A stretch of DNA of 64,000 nt from Dimorphilus gyrociliatus. Its lineage: Eukaryota; Annelida; Polychaeta; Dinophilidae. Every line of letters begins with the position of its first letter. Within the stretch, counting starts at the first letter, position 1. The DNA lies in assembly GCA_904063045.1 (NCBI GenBank), contig CAJFCJ010000027.1:2501-66500 (forward strand), read 5' to 3'. A program made the translations under genes and the position numbers. The notes under the pieces were generated by a model, which saw only the letters and a list, made by a program, of their open reading frames with translations, searched no databases and was not told the DNA's origin. Below are positions 30,601-45,169 of the stretch, piece by piece.

Positions 30601-33523
30601 AGAATGAGAGAAGAGGAAAGAAAGAAAGAAAGAAAGAAGGAGTGAGAGAGAAACAATATGAAAGAATGAGATACAGGAGCAAAATTGAATAGATGATAAA
30701 ATAGTAAATTAAGATGAAAAAAGAAGGAAAATGGAAAACATTTGGCAAGGGCTGAACTAGCAATAAAGGCGCTAAACGAGACTGTAGAGGGGATATAGGG
30801 GCAATTGGCGATTTGGCAGGAGGAGGAGAGTGAAGGTGGAAGTGAGGGGGAGGGAGAGGAGCAAGAAGAGGAAGAGGAAGAGGAAAAGGGATAGGAAAAG
30901 AGACGACTAATGAGGAAAGAAAGAGAGGAAAAGTGAAATGGGCTGCATGACGAACAAGTGAAAAATGAATGAATAAAGGAAAAAGAACAAAAGAAAAAAG
31001 ATTTAAACGCCTAAAAACATGTGCTATTTCTCCCAAACAAATCCGACCAATAAAATAAACAAAACAGTATAATATATATACAAGGAATAAACAATTTGAT
31101 GCCATATTTACTGTTTCTTGATAGCATTACTTACTTAAGTCAAAGGGAAAGTAATAAATCCCTTAAATATTTCTTCTCTAATTCTAATCTTAAGAAACAT
31201 GTTTTGCAGAGCTTCTTATCCACTCTCCATATCGGTTACTGATCAACTGCAATTTTATGTTGCCTTTTATTGCTCTATAGGCTTGATGAGAATTTCATTA
31301 CTAAATTCGAAGGCCTATAATTTTCGCACACACTCTTTAGCCTGTGGATGGGGGAATATCTGATGGAATTTCAACTTCTTTCCACCCATAAAAAACTCGT
31401 TAGCCTTTCCCCCTTTCTTTCTCTTTTCCTCTTAATATCTCTTTCTCTCTCTTTCTCCTTTTCACTTTTTTCTCTTATTCTCCTTCTCTCTTTCTCTCTC
31501 TACCTTTTTTTTTATCTATATTAGGTCTTCCTCACTCTGATTCTGTCTCTCTGTCTGCCTATCTCTTTCTCTCTCTGACTCTCTCTCTCTCACTCCCTCA
31601 GTCTCTTTCCCTGTGGTGGCCTTACGCTTGGTTTGGTTACAACTCAATAGTGCGCCCTCTTAACCGTTTCTGTAGCGTTATCTATGCACATTTTTATTTA
31701 GACTGTTGCAGGTTTCCGTCAATGTAATTTTCTTTTTAAAAAAACATATGCGTCTATTTGTTGTAATGCGCTTTTTTAATATTTTATAGTTTAATTGCTG
31801 CGGTCGACAATCGACGCCTTTTACGATTCAGGTGAATGGGAAAAAATTTCTGCTATAGCGTGATCTTTCTTATTTCTCCTTCGAGGGAATCGTCTAATAG
31901 GCGCCTCTTTGTAACACCTCTTAAACGCTCTTCCTATTTGATTTAATAACTATTAAATTGTAGGGCGTTTACGACAACACCATTTTTACCCCTCTAAGCC
32001 GACGTTAGTTCTCTTTTTTCCAAGTGCAATTTTCTGGCTACGCTTGAATGAGACCGTCTAATAGGAATTATAGACAGCAGTGCAGATAAATTAAATCAAT
32101 TTTATCTTTCTCTTTACAGAAGCAAACGTAGCTTTAGGGGGTTTAGCAAACGAAACTGCTACGGATCAAGTATCGAAGAGCTGAGAAATTGAAAAACGAT
32201 ACGCTCGCAAGGGAAGAATCACTAAGCGAAGAGGTGGCGAATCGACCAAAGAACGCTAATAAATAGTAAAAGAAAGTTTAGCTTGAAAAGTTCAATCGAG
32301 CTGGTAAGAGTGATAAAATAGTTGATAGGTTTGGAAGGAAAAGAGAGAAACAAATTGACAGACAAACAGATAGAAAGGCGCAGACCGATAGATGAAGAGA
32401 TATAGAGCCAAATAGATAGATAGAAGATGAAAAGTAAGAGATGAGGAGGATGGAAACAAAAGTAGAAATTAATTCATTTTTAAGAAAAGGATAAAAATCA
32501 AATGATTTTTACGAATCCAATAGTTACTGGAAAACAGCAATAATAAGCAATATACAATTTTAGCCGGAGGGGCTTTTGATTACAAGCGCTTTTATAGGAA
32601 ATTCGTCAATTTCTCTCATAGGCAAGCTAACCCTTCCGCAAAAGCGACGTTTATTCGTCTAGTCGTTGCAGACTTCTTATTGCGGTTCGAGCACCCTTAG
32701 TTGCAGTTGACCCCTTTTATTGCTGAAATAGGCAGCCAAAAGCGAAGAGTGTTGGTAAATTAGGTGTTTTTCTTTTTTTTCACTTTTCCCGGGCTCTCCC
32801 TCTCTCTCTCTCTCTCTCTCCCTCCCTCCCTCCCTCTTTCGTTTGCCCTTCGGAAATAGTTGTAAGTTTTCCTCGAATTGTCCAAATCATTGAAACGGAA
32901 GGAAGGTGGCGCCATGGCCACTAACCCCAGTCTTTCGAAAAGGTCGTTATCCAGTTCCAGGAATATTTGAGTAAATCAACATCGGACTGGTAAAGCCAGT
33001 CTTAATACTTTGGCGCTTAAGGGGCTGTTATATCAGATATTTTACAAATACGGTGGTGACTTGGCTTTTTTCTTAATTCTTCTCGAAGGGAAGATGCTAT
33101 AAAGATGATGAAAGAAGTAAAAAGGAAAGAAAACCGAGAAATTATAGCTTATAGATTCGACAGCTATTCCTTTAGGAGTTTGGCTTCACTACAATATTAA
33201 TATCATCGAATCCGTGCACGATTTCTAATTGATTCTCAATCTTTTCTCTTTCCCTTCTCTTTCTTTCTTTTTGTCTCTTTCTTTCTCTTTCTCTTTCCCT
33301 CTCTCTCTCTCTCTCTCTGTCACCCTCTCCCTCTCCCTCCCTCTCTCTCTTTCTCTTTCTCGCTTCTTTGTCATCATCTGCTTTCTCTTCCTTGCTCTTT
33401 ATAAAGTTATTTTGGCCAATAAGCGAAATTCCTTAATTGGTGGCTGTGTCTGTATTTTTTTTGTCATTTATACTTAATAACTCTATCACTATTTTTTTTC
33501 TTTTCATATAAATATATTATATA

Positions 33524-33607
33524 TATCCAAATCTATCTATTCATCTATCTATCAATTTATCTATATTTATCTATATTTATCTATATCTATCTATCTATCT
33601 ATCTGCC

Positions 33608-33658
<51 letters not shown>

Positions 33659-33760
33659 TTATGTATATTAATGTCTTTATGCATGTATGTTGCAATGTAT
33701 ATACATGATATGCATAGATATACAATATATATATATATATATATATATTAGTATATATAT
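33524..33760. repeat. TATC array joined to long AT array
   Basis: TCTA units from about 33540 to 33605 lead into an uninterrupted AT run at 33612-33654 and a second at 33724-33749. The sequence TATTAGTATATATA follows the second run, a motif seen beside AT arrays elsewhere in the window. Confidence 0.9.
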
Positions 33761-35467
33761 AAATATACGTATTCATATTTTGCGTTATATTTGTATGCTC
33801 TTTTATTCCCTCTCCCTAGTTTTCTCTCTCCCTCTCTCTCTCTCTCTTTTAATATTTCAATTCAGCCTTTATGTATTTAATAAAATTTTCCTTTATCCTT
33901 TTCTTTGGAAAGAAATTAGAAAAAATGCAGGTATCGTTTTTCGTTTCCTCCAAAAGTGAAAAGAGGAAAATACACTAGCGCCCCCTTTTAATCCAATTAA
34001 CGACATTCCCTTCTATCCCAAATCAGCGATCCGTTAAAAAAGAATTTTGTATTTCATTCGCGACTGTAAAGAGAAGGACAGGAAAAGAGAGGAGAGTGTG
34101 GGTGTAGGAGAGAGCGAGAGAGAGAGAGAGACAGACAGACAGAACGAGGAAGCGAAAGGGTAGAATTGTAAATACGGCGAGCTTTAGGTAAATAATTAGT
34201 AGGGAGGCGTTTACAATAAATTTTTAATCTTTGATTAACAGTACCATTAGAAATTGGCAATAAAGAAGACAAATGGCGGAGGGGGGGAAAGAGAAGAGGG
34301 AGTAAGGTATGTGTGTGGATAGCAAACGTAATGAGGATAAAAGACTAATAGAATGATAATAGTGAGAGAGAAAGGCGGATGTATATGAAAAGAAGACAGA
34401 TTGTACGACACTAACGATAGACAGATAGATATAGATGGATAGATAGATAGATAGATAGCTATATAGATAGATAGGCAGAGGGGAAAGAGAGAGTGGGGGA
34501 ATGCGCATAAAAGTATAGGTTAGACTTGAATTATACACACAGAAGTTAAAAGATTCGATATAGGCATTAAGAGAATTATTGCATAATAATTGTGTTATGA
34601 GGTGGGAGGCTATTAGAATCGATTGTAAAATAAGTGAGTGAGCTAGGGAGAAAGAGAGCGCGAGATAGATAAATAGAGGGGGGAGCGAGGAAGAGAGAGA
34701 GAGAGAGAGAGAGAAAGAGAAGTTTGTTTTGGTTTGGCGTTTCAACGTGAGTCATTTACGGCTGTCGGCTATCAGACTATAAAACCAATGAAATATTCAC
34801 CGCTTTTCAAAGCTTTTTTTGTTGTAATAGCGACGTACAAGGATGCTAGGAAAGCAAATTAATCTTATTGCGCGGCCGAGTTAATTAACCTCATTAGAAA
34901 AACAGGAGAAAAAAGAAGATAGTAATGCTTGGGGCAAGTGGGTGGGGGATGATAGAGGGAGGGGGAGAAAAGAAAAGATAAGAGTAAAAGATGCAGATTT
35001 CAGAGGTGGTGGGAGGGTATCGGAAGACCTCGCGGTGATACAGTAACTGATTCATCATCTAGATGACTGAAGTGATAAATTGCGTACTCGGCGGCATGCA
35101 CCGCGCGAATCGCCTCATAAAATCCTTAACTATCTGCAAACATTTGCCCCTCGGTACACCAACCGCCCAACTATTAATCTAAATTTAGTAAAAGCATGAG
35201 AGAAAAAAAAATCAATTCATAAATGCCGCCTCCCTCTTTTTTTTTCTTTTTATCCCTTTGATTGTGCAAAACCGAGGGGTAAAAATATACGTTAAACAAG
35301 GTGGGCAATTCTTTTTAAGCTCAATCGTCAATTATCGAATTTTGATTCATAGTTCTACCGATGGCCATTCACTAATCGAGTCAAAAATTGAGTTAAAAAC
35401 GTCCAATTAAACCGATGACTACAAAGGGAGAGGGGGAATATATTTTTTTTCAAATTTACATCAGTAT

Positions 35468-35504
<37 letters not shown>

Positions 35505-38324
35505 ACCAAAGGAGAAACTTGTTCATTAGTGCAATCTTTAATGATAATTAAACGATTGAAATCATAAAAATATGTATAAATAATGCTGGAGAAACGGATA
35601 ATGATCAAGTAAACTGGGAGAAATTATAGTGGGAGACGAAGATGAAGATGGGAAAGAGAGAGAGAAAATTGGCGGGTTCCTTTCCTCCACACACTTTAAC
35701 ATGTCATCGTAACGACTGCGGTTCTTAATCAGATTTATACAAAAATAGTACAGCGCTTGATGGAATTAGCGTTGATTTTAAATAAAAAGAGCGCCATATC
35801 AAATATTTACACTCTCTTCGCTAATTAGCTTATGACAATTTGGAGTAGACACTGCTAAAATCAAGATTGATACAAATTGTAAAATATTTCTCAATCAGTC
35901 AAAAAGGAATAAAGTAAAAGAATTCTTTTTTCTTTTCTTTCTATCGAAAGTGAAAAATTTCAAGGGAAAAAAACAAAAAAGAAAAAGAGTAGTAACAAGA
36001 ATAGAAACACGCTTCATTTCTAGCTATTTCAATTAAACGGTTTAATAGTGTCGGCTGGTCCGCCTACTCGACTACCACGTCCCCTTCTAGAACAATTAGT
36101 TTTATTTACAATAGAGGTTGGCCGTCTAAAAATAGATGGATATTGGCAAAAGGCGGAAGAAGACGGTTTGTGGGAGGTGGGAGGTAGTAAAGGGGCGATG
36201 GAGAGTGTATTCTCCCTTAGTCAGTCTATCTCTCTCGCTCTCCCTCTCACACACACTTTTTTACTAGTTCTCTCTTTCTCTTTGAAGAGATCCAAAGCCT
36301 TTTTATTAGATGGAAACAGGGAAAATTTGTCTTGGATTTTGGAATCATGAGATAATCAATGGAAATATCATATGACCCAAATAAAAAAAGCATATGCGCA
36401 ATCACACAACCCTTTCTTCTTTCAGTTTCCATTAGCATATTAAATATCCTCAATCTAGTCTGTCACATGAGTGAAATTTGAGATAAGATAAATAGAAAAT
36501 TTCGATTTTTGGCCCAAACAGAGTAAATAAAGTTTAATTAAAAAGCCTTTAAGTCTTCGAAGGAGGCGAAGGAGGAGGGGGAGGAGGAGAAGGAGGCGGA
36601 GGGGGAAGGAGGTGAAAGGCGGAAGAGAAAGAGAAGAAAAGAAAAGTTGAATAGGAAGAAAGACGATAAAAGGAATATACCAAGAAAGCTGGAAGAAACA
36701 CAAGGAATATTCGCTTTCAGTTAATCAACTCTGGGCGAAAAATTTAATGATTTAACTAATTGATTTTCATAAAGATGTTTATATTGTTTATTTGCTCCTC
36801 TCTTATTCTTCTATGGAAAGATAACCCTTCATTTTTCTAGGCCTAAAATTTGATAAAATTTCTACTAGTTCGTAAATTGTAAAGTTGAAACAAAACGTGG
36901 CAATACCTACTCGAGCGTTCATTTCAAGTGGAGGCTAAAGCTCTCCTCTGAGAGCGTCTGGAATGCACTTGTACGCGGTACGCTCGTTAACTATCTACTA
37001 AATAATACGTAACGAGACCGGAAACGAGTTAAACAAAAGAGAAAGAAATCAGAAAAAAGAGAACAAAAAGAATAAAAAGCAAAAAAAGATTCGCCTACTT
37101 TCGATGGTCATCTGAGTGCGTTTGTCATCAATAATAAAAAAGAAAAAACATGAAATAAACAGGAAAAACAATACAAACTATCAAATCTTTTACGATTCTG
37201 AAATTAACGGAATAGAATTCAAGTATATACTCTATTTCGTCTATATTATGGCCAGGGACGCCCCATCTGTGTCTTGATGAGGAAATTTGCAACGATTTTT
37301 CAATAAGGCGAATGGAAGAAACCAAACAGAGGAAAACAATTACATGGCGAGCTTCTCGGGAATCTGTCTTCCGGAAGAATGTGCGTATTTCTATTCAGGA
37401 CAAGTGTATACTCGATGGAAAAGTAAAACCTATCCGGAAATCGATGACGTTTTCAGAAATTTCATTCTACAGTATATACAATCTACTTAACAATATACTC
37501 CACACACAAAGTTTACACAATTAATCGGGCCTATATGCATAACTACTATTAATTACTTTCTCCAGCTTGGCGTCACCTCTTCAACTTGATAAGCTGATCA
37601 ATTGACTGATTAGATAAAAATTTCTTCGCTTTTAGAATATTTCTAAAAGGGATACAAAAGGTGGAGGGAGGCGTAGGAGGATGTTTCTTTAAGATGCTGA
37701 CGATAAGGTTGCACATTCTAATCTGCATTGTGTAAACATCTTGTAACTATATTAACCTAATATAACGGCATTTTTCTTTTCAATTTTTCATTAAAAGATC
37801 TATATAGAATCGTTAAATAAGTATTTTTCTTTTTCAATTTCCCGCTTTCCTCCTCTCTCTCTCTCTCTCTCTCTCCCTCCCTCCCTCCCTCTCTCTTTCA
37901 TTCCTTCCTTTACCTTCTCCATCTACATATCGTTGCATTCAAATAGCTTATCAGGTTATTCGATAGAAAACGGTAGAGAATTCTTGCGAGATAGTTTCTT
38001 TCTGCTCTATTCAATAGTTTGTTTGTAATTGAAAAGAGGAATAATGAGAAAAAAAGCAGACTTGTACGTGGTGCGTGTAAGTTGCTTTTAACACTTTGTT
38101 AAAGCCTATACAAGTGTATTTCATCGAAAACCCGTCTAATTTAAAGCAAAGAGAAAGAGAGAGAGAGAGAAGAAAGCAAGAAAGAAATGTAGATATAAAT
38201 AGAGAGAAATATATTGAGCTCTGTTGGATAGAGTGAATAGTGGAGAAATAATGTGAGAAATTGCTTATTGTTATTATTAGAGCGGTCATCGTCGCCAATC
38301 TTATATTGATGACGACAACGACAA

Positions 38325-38416
38325 CGCGATCGCGGCAGCGGCGGCGGCGGCGGCGGCGGCGATGGCGGCGGCGATGACGAAGGCGGCGATGGCGACTACG
38401 ACGCCGACGACGATGA
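38325..38416. repeat. GGC/GAC trinucleotide array
   Basis: About 90 bp of GCG/GGC units interrupted by GAT and GAC, very GC-rich in an AT-rich setting. Not in a supported reading frame. Confidence 0.9.
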
Positions 38417-39592
38417 CGACAATGTCCTGGTGGCTTCAGCAATAACACTTCTCTGGAAAAGAGTGATCCAGGCACAGGGAAAAAGTATATTGAAAAGAAA
38501 TAATGGACAATTGAAAGATGAATATGAATAATAAAGATGCAAAGGTATTAATAGTATTAGTGTAGAAAGGGAGCAAAATGTTTTCATAGCTCTAGCAGTG
38601 GTACCATTTTTATTGGCTAGCTTTTCCTTCTTTTACTGTTAAAGATTACTGCGTCGATATAAAAGCAATAAAAAACAATTTGATCCAATAGGTTTTCTTT
38701 TTAAACCCGCAAAAAATTAACTAGATAATCGGTTTAATTCAAGGATTATCCGTGATTCTACAAAACTATATTTCTCTTCTTTCTTTTTCCTCTTTATCCA
38801 TCCATCCACCTGTCTTTTTCTTTGTTTTCATCTTTGACGATAAAGTTCAATTGAGTTAGCGAAGGAAACCAGACGCTTTTCGCTAATATCAAACTCTACG
38901 ACTTACAAATATGCAAACATAGCAACTACAAACATACATAGACGCATACCTATCTCACTTTATATTCTATTAAATTCCGATAAACATGCGCATTACATTT
39001 TCTACGTCATTATTCTTTAACAGTTATCATTAATTTATTCGAGTAGATGGGCTGGAATGACGTTATACTTGTTTGTCAGATAAACTCATAATGGGAGAAT
39101 GAGAAATATATACAAACTGTCTCGAATTATTTAAATCGATCATGTAAGCTCACCGAGAGGAGATGATAAAAAAAAGTAGACAACGTAAAAGGAACGCGAC
39201 GGCGGCGGTGGCGATCTCTTTATTGCCTCGAGGAAGAGAGATTTCAGAGGAAAGAGATAAGGTACGCCGAATGTACATAGGGGAGGAGTATAAAGAAGGT
39301 AGCGACGAGTCTATAATTACACTTATGACGAAATAGATAGATCCTAATGGATACATAGATAGATAGAAAGAAGAAACGAGAAGAAAGATATATATTAGTA
39401 TATATATACAGTATAATTTATATATACATGTATATACTAATATATATATTACTAATATATATTGTAATAGATAAAGACTAATTGAAATGCATACAATGGA
39501 AATTTCTAATACAGTGCATATATACAGTATATATACATGTATATATATATATACATACAGTATACTGTATATAAGACGTATATATGTATATA

Positions 39593-39623
<31 letters not shown>

Positions 39624-40110
39624 GACAGAGATAATATATATATTTACAATAATAAAAACGTTTTTTAGATGATATATTGAAATTTTGTTGTATATATCTC
39701 TTCGTGTTTATAATGATAAGCTTAGGAGGCGAGGGGTACGGATAAAAGGAGGGTTAGCAATAGATAAAGAGATATATTGGAAGGTAAAGAGGGGGTAGGT
39801 TTTGTTTTTGTTTAACGAAAATGATATACATACGTATATACATATATACTAATATATTAGTATATACATACATGGGCAGTAGGAGAGAAGAACGAGGGAG
39901 ATTGGGTGGGAGATGTGAGAGAGAAAGAAGAAAATTTTAAAAGGGAGAAAGCTATAAAAGAATTGTCAGTTTTAGAAGTGTTTGTTTATAGATTTTTGCA
40001 AACTCAACCACGCAGACACACGCCTCTTTAGAGAACAGATGTTTTCGTGTTTTGTTAAGAAACTAAAATGATACACAAAATCCTCTCACTATCGTCACCA
40101 CCACCATGCT

Positions 40111-40148
40111 CTTCATCTTCTTCTTCTTCTTCTTCTTCTTCTTCTTCT
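40111..40148. repeat. (TTC)n microsatellite
   Basis: Twelve or so TTC units, pyrimidine-only on the plus strand. Confidence 0.9.
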
Positions 40149-40986
40149 GCTTCTCCTTTCCTCTTCTTCTTACGCACATCAAATATATACAAAGACCGAT
40201 AATTAAGGTGCATGCTCACCTCCTACGAAACGAATTATGTATGAGATCAAAGACTGATGTGTCTTATCCGACAAAAAGTCGTTTGGGTGCAAAGAAGGAA
40301 TAGAAGGCGGTTGCCAGGAAAAAAACAAGCTTAGTTATATCAAAGGAAAAGCTATCTTGGAGGAGACTGAATGGCTAATAAGCCTAGAAGTAGCCCATTA
40401 TATAATAATCAGGCTTTATGAAATCAGAGGCTATAGACATGTTGACCTATGGAACAATCAGCTGTGGCAGCTCTTAAGTAGTAGCTTAATAGCTTTCCGT
40501 CTAGTAGTTGGTAGTTTAAAGAGAATATTAGTAAAAAGGGGCTAACCTCGAGTTTTTCCAGTCGTCACTTGCGCCGGCAAACAATTTTCCTTTTCTCTCT
40601 TCTCTTCGCTCTTCGTTAAGATGATTGGTTTAAAAAATTTAGCCGTTTTGTTTTTTCCTCATAAAAAGCAAATAAATTCAATTTAAAAGCCTTGGTTTTT
40701 TCTTTTCCTCTTCCACTTGACTTTTCGCTCCTCTTCCCTTCTCTTTTCTCTAAGAAGAAATTAGGGATAAAGCTCTCTTAATCCGTTTAGAATTTTTCTT
40801 TCAACAACTTTTAAACATTCAAGCTCTTTTCTATTTTCCACTTGACGAGTCTTCTCATTTAGAGATCACAAAAAAACTTTTATCTCTCTCCCTTCTCTCT
40901 GCTTAGTTGGTCAGTTGACAAACCTTTGGCAAACTTTTACACCGTCGCATGCGCTTCCTTAGTGCCGACGAAAGCAGTTATCGATG

Positions 40987-41006
40987 GTTTGTGACGTCAC
41001 AAATTC
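40987..41006. promoter_or_regulatory. CRE-like site TGACGTCA
   Basis: The full palindromic cAMP-response element TGACGTCA lies in a non-repetitive stretch with several CpGs. No gene start is recognised next to it, so any role is speculative. Confidence 0.25.
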
Positions 41007-41403
41007 TCCGATTGCTCATTGGTTAAACTGGTAGAGTATATGCCGTATTATGCGCACGTAAAGAAGATAGAAGAGAGAAAAAAAAAGAAAAAAAAAAGTT
41101 GGTTTACGTAAACCAGGATTTCTTGTGCGTTAATTGTCTGTGTAAGTTAAGAATGTAGGTTAATGGGAACTCTTACCGGCTCATAACCAAAGATAAAAAA
41201 TAGAAAAAAATGTTGATGGAAAGGGATCTTTTCAACAGTCAAAAAGTTTATCCTACTTGTATAATCCCTTCTTCTCTTGTCTCATTCTCTCATTCAAAAC
41301 TATTGAGAAGAGAGACGGTTCAATCGTTAAAGCTGGTACAACCACCGCCACTATCATTATTGTCGTAGTCGTTGTGGTTGATGCCGCTGCCGCCACCGTC
41401 ACA

Positions 41404-41434
<31 letters not shown>
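41404..41434. repeat. (TCG)10 microsatellite
   Basis: Ten pure TCG units, preceded by GCCGCC/ACCGTC variants. A CpG in every unit is unusual for an AT-rich region. Confidence 0.95.
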
Positions 41435-42306
41435 TGCTGCTGTGCAATACACACGACGTTCCGAATAAATCTTTCTTACGCTTCTTCCCGATTGTTTTCA
41501 AATAACATACCACAAAAACCCGTACAACAACAACACTTACGAACAATCACTTGAGTAGTGCTCGTAGCGCATCTTCAACAATTACTTGTGTCATCTTCTT
41601 GTTGCTGTTGAAAAGAAAAAATTGATTTTAATTAGACTCTGACTGACCGAAAAAAATACACAAATAATCTGCAGAAGAGTATCTTTGTTTGGCAATAGCA
41701 AATGAAAAATTATCGTAATTTCTGTTTCTTTATACGAGGGGAGATGTTAGGGGAGGAAGATTAGTATAGGCAGAGATGAAGGCGGATGAGAGGTGATAAC
41801 GAAAGGTGTTAAGGAAGAGGGGATAAATAAGAAATATCGAGTCCGATCCCAGGCGTATTATTTGAATTCTGGGAAAGTTTTAGTCGTGTCTTTATCTAAA
41901 ATTCTTGGTGGGTGGTAAAGTTGAATTTGGTAACCTATAACCGAATTGGGGAGAAGGGTAATATCTTATTTATAAATAAGGGTTAGGGGAATCTCGGGTT
42001 AAATTGGCTGGTAAGTTAGTCAGAAAGAGATGGGAAAACGGCCTAGTCGCTTGTGCGCAATAATCATAATAATACGAAAAACCGTCATTTTAGGCTGGGC
42101 AGCTGTGCAAAATTAATACAAACTACACAGACGCCTAAACACACAGAAAAGGAGATGTTGGTGAAACGAGGACAATTTTCCTTGTTTGCTAAAAGCATAG
42201 AGAAACAAAAGGAGAGAGAGAAAGAGAGAGATATGGTGGAGGGAGGAGGCAGAGAGAGACAGATGGTTTGGAGGGAAGGGTTCAGAGAAGGACCAAAAGA
42301 CGTATA

Positions 42307-42342
<36 letters not shown>

Positions 42343-44165
42343 TACTCAAGACGATTTAGAAAGATTTAATCTAAAATAGCATATTCAAAAGAGTTGATTT
42401 ACAGGAGAAAGAGAGAAATTAGAGAAATGAAGATGGAAAGAAAATATCATTCAAAGAGAAAACTGCTTCGCTTTCGAACCTTTTTACATAAACACGAAAT
42501 TAAAGCAAATTTTTACAAGAGTACGATTGCCGAACCAAACGATCGCGTGGAATGATCTAATAACTAGCGTCACTTTGCTCATTGCCTTTGAATTTTCATG
42601 CGACAACATTTCGTGCAGGTGACGCTCCAATAGTTTAACCTTTTTTTAATGGTGGTTCAACCAATTTTCAGTGATTTTATAGTAATAAATTTTCTTTTTC
42701 ATTAGGGTAAAAAGTTTTTGAAATCTACCAATTCTTCTTAAACGCCATCGCTAATTTTATCATTTTGTTGTTTTAAAGGTAAGAAATTCTATAAATAGAA
42801 TAGTTATCTCTTTCAGTTGTACAGCTGGTATTTTATATGAAAGAGGTGATCTAATAGATTAGAAGAACATTCTCAATTTCTCAACTTTTCCCCTCTTCTA
42901 CACCTGTTCCTAAAACCATAAGGAGAGCAGAGAACAGAGAAATAACAGACATAAAATCATCTATGCAGATAAATGCTAAGACATGGATATATATACTAAC
43001 ATATATATACATATATACGAAGGAACACGCACCGCACACGCAATTATCTATTCGACACCCTAAAAGCAAAATGGTAATCTAAAGATGAAGGGGCTAAAGG
43101 TGAAGGAAAGGGAAAGAAGAAGGAAAAAAGGGATGAAAAAGAATCAAACAAAGTCGGCCGAGGAAGAGGTGGAGGAGGAACAGCAGCAGCACAATTAGAA
43201 GCGATAGTGAGCTGTGAGCGGGTAGAGTTCCGAGAAAGAGTTAAGGTTTTGAGGAAATCGGAAAGGGGAGGATCGTGGTATAGAGGAGGAAGAGGGAAAA
43301 TTGGTAAAAGAAGAAGTAGGAGGATAAGAAAGAGAGATAATTATAGCAGGCATAGAATTTCGATATAATATTAATATCGACAATTTCTGAGGCAGATAGA
43401 GTTAATGCTAGTCAGACAATTTCGGAAATGCATTAAACGTTTACAGCTACCAGGATAGCGTGATCAGTCTACTCTAATTTATATGGAGAAGCGTGACCTT
43501 GGTTTACTTCATCTTGATTTGCTTCGGTGTCGCCCAGATTGTTTTTTTTTCTTTTTTCTATTTTCTTTTTAAAAGATATCATCATTCTCATTTTTTCTCT
43601 ACTTTTCTCTTCATGTCTCTCTTTCTCTCTCTCTCTCAAATATTCATTGCCATTGCTATTATTACAAAAAATTCATTTTCATAATTTGTTGTTTTTCTTC
43701 ATCAATGCAGACAGTAGAATGGGGAATAAAATAGGAAAAGAAAGGAAGAGGGGACTAGAAATAGAGAAGGAAGAGAAAGAGGCGATTTTTAAGAGAAATT
43801 TCTATTTATTTCCATTTATATTTACTGGAAAAAAGTGGCCAGCGGCAAAAATGGAAACTTTCTCGCACGTCAAACATTCGTTGTGAAGCGGTGCTTGAAA
43901 ATTTTCAAATCATTCCCATAAAAGAGAGGGGGCGGAAAAGGGCGAGGAGGCAGCCAGTAAGGCCCAATTAGTCAGTTGCGCAATTCGAGAATAACTCTCC
44001 GCCCATCCAATTCGCCCATTCAATGCTTTTATGGACTTTAAGTGCGTACTTTTTTTCCCTTTACGCATTCTAACCTAATTTTTGCAATGAAAAGTTTGGG
44101 ACGTTATATTTTGCCTTGTTTTCTTTCTCTTTTGCCTTCCTCTTCCGCCTCCCCCCTCCCTCCTC

Positions 44166-44169
44166 TCTT

Positions 44170-44201
<32 letters not shown>
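44166..44201. repeat. CT microsatellite
   Basis: About 17 CT units within a broader pyrimidine-rich stretch on the plus strand. Confidence 0.95.
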
Positions 44202-44203
<2 letters not shown>

Positions 44204-45128
44204 TCTTTGCTTTTCTCTCTTTTTTTGTTATATATTATGTTGATTGTACAAACTTTTTTAATAGGAGTTGTATAGTTTCTGTTGAATTAGTATAGTATTC
44301 TGCCTATAAAAACATACTAGATAAAATAAATCGATTGTTTCTTATGCATATTTTGATACTTCTAGGCAAAATATTTTACTTGGAGCAGATGTTTCGCTAT
44401 CATTAACTTGAAAACGGAAATATTAGAGAGGAATTATATGACAATATGGTCACTCTCACTCTTTTTTTCTTTTCTATTCACTCTCTCTTCCCTCCCTTCA
44501 TTTTTTCCCCTCTCTTCTTTTTTCACCTATATGTACATCCAATCTTGTATCCATCCATCCATCCATCCGTCGAATGTCTACGCACCTATCGGACAATCTC
44601 CAGCTACCATTTTCTGCTACGTTCTATCCTCTTTCTCGCTTCTCTTCTTTCCCCATCACATACATTCCTCCTCCTACTCTTGTTACTCTGTCGTCTTTAG
44701 TTTATTCTAGCTCCTTTATTCGTCCTATTGACTTTATTCAAGTTGCTTGTGAAAATTTAATTTGATAGTTGACTTTATTAGGTTGTTTGTTTGTTTATTT
44801 GCAATGTTTGTTCGACTGTAGTCGATAGCGATATGGGCGGTACCAGCGCAACAAAGGGAATGCTAAAGGTAAAAGGAGGGATGATTAGTGGTTGGAAAGA
44901 GGTGACACGATACTGCGGTAATAATTAGCACTTTAAAGCGTACTTATATGAGGAGAGTAAGAAAAAAGTGAATTTCTTAAGGTAAAAATTCTCTGTGTGC
45001 AATAAATATTTGAAAGATACAAGAGTTTTAAGCCGTCTAATATTTCCATTCGATTTGTAACTTGATTCTTAAAACCAAATAGTCAAATAATAAGTGAATA
45101 AATACTTGTATATGAGTGCAGTTAGGAT

Positions 45129-45129
<1 letters not shown>

Positions 45130-45165
<36 letters not shown>
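45130..45165. repeat. GA microsatellite
   Basis: Eighteen GA units followed by GAAAGAAAGATAG. Confidence 0.95.

Positions 45166-45169
<4 letters not shown>

Larger units (their letters stand above)
28746..36000. other. Gene-poor region, left half of the desert
   Basis: No supported gene. Long open frames at 30368-31105 (minus) and 29413-29790 (minus) come from low-complexity sequence or lack an ATG. Holds GGGGA-rich purine tracts at 29120-29165, the complex GA/GACA array at 30471-30600, CT arrays (31430-31610, 32796-32836, 33290-33365), the AT/GATA cluster at 33524-33760 and GA arrays at 34109-34143, 34692-34722 and 35470-35501. Non-repetitive islands (31620-33000 and 34740-35420, with TTAATTAA-type sites) are the best candidates for regulatory DNA. 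Confidence 0.5.

Noticed and set aside
30368-31105. Long minus-strand frame of 245 codons
   Set aside because: Mostly Ser/Leu/Pro from CT repeats; low complexity only.
38011-38475. Arg/His-rich minus-strand frame
   Set aside because: It is a translation of the GGC/GAC triplet array.
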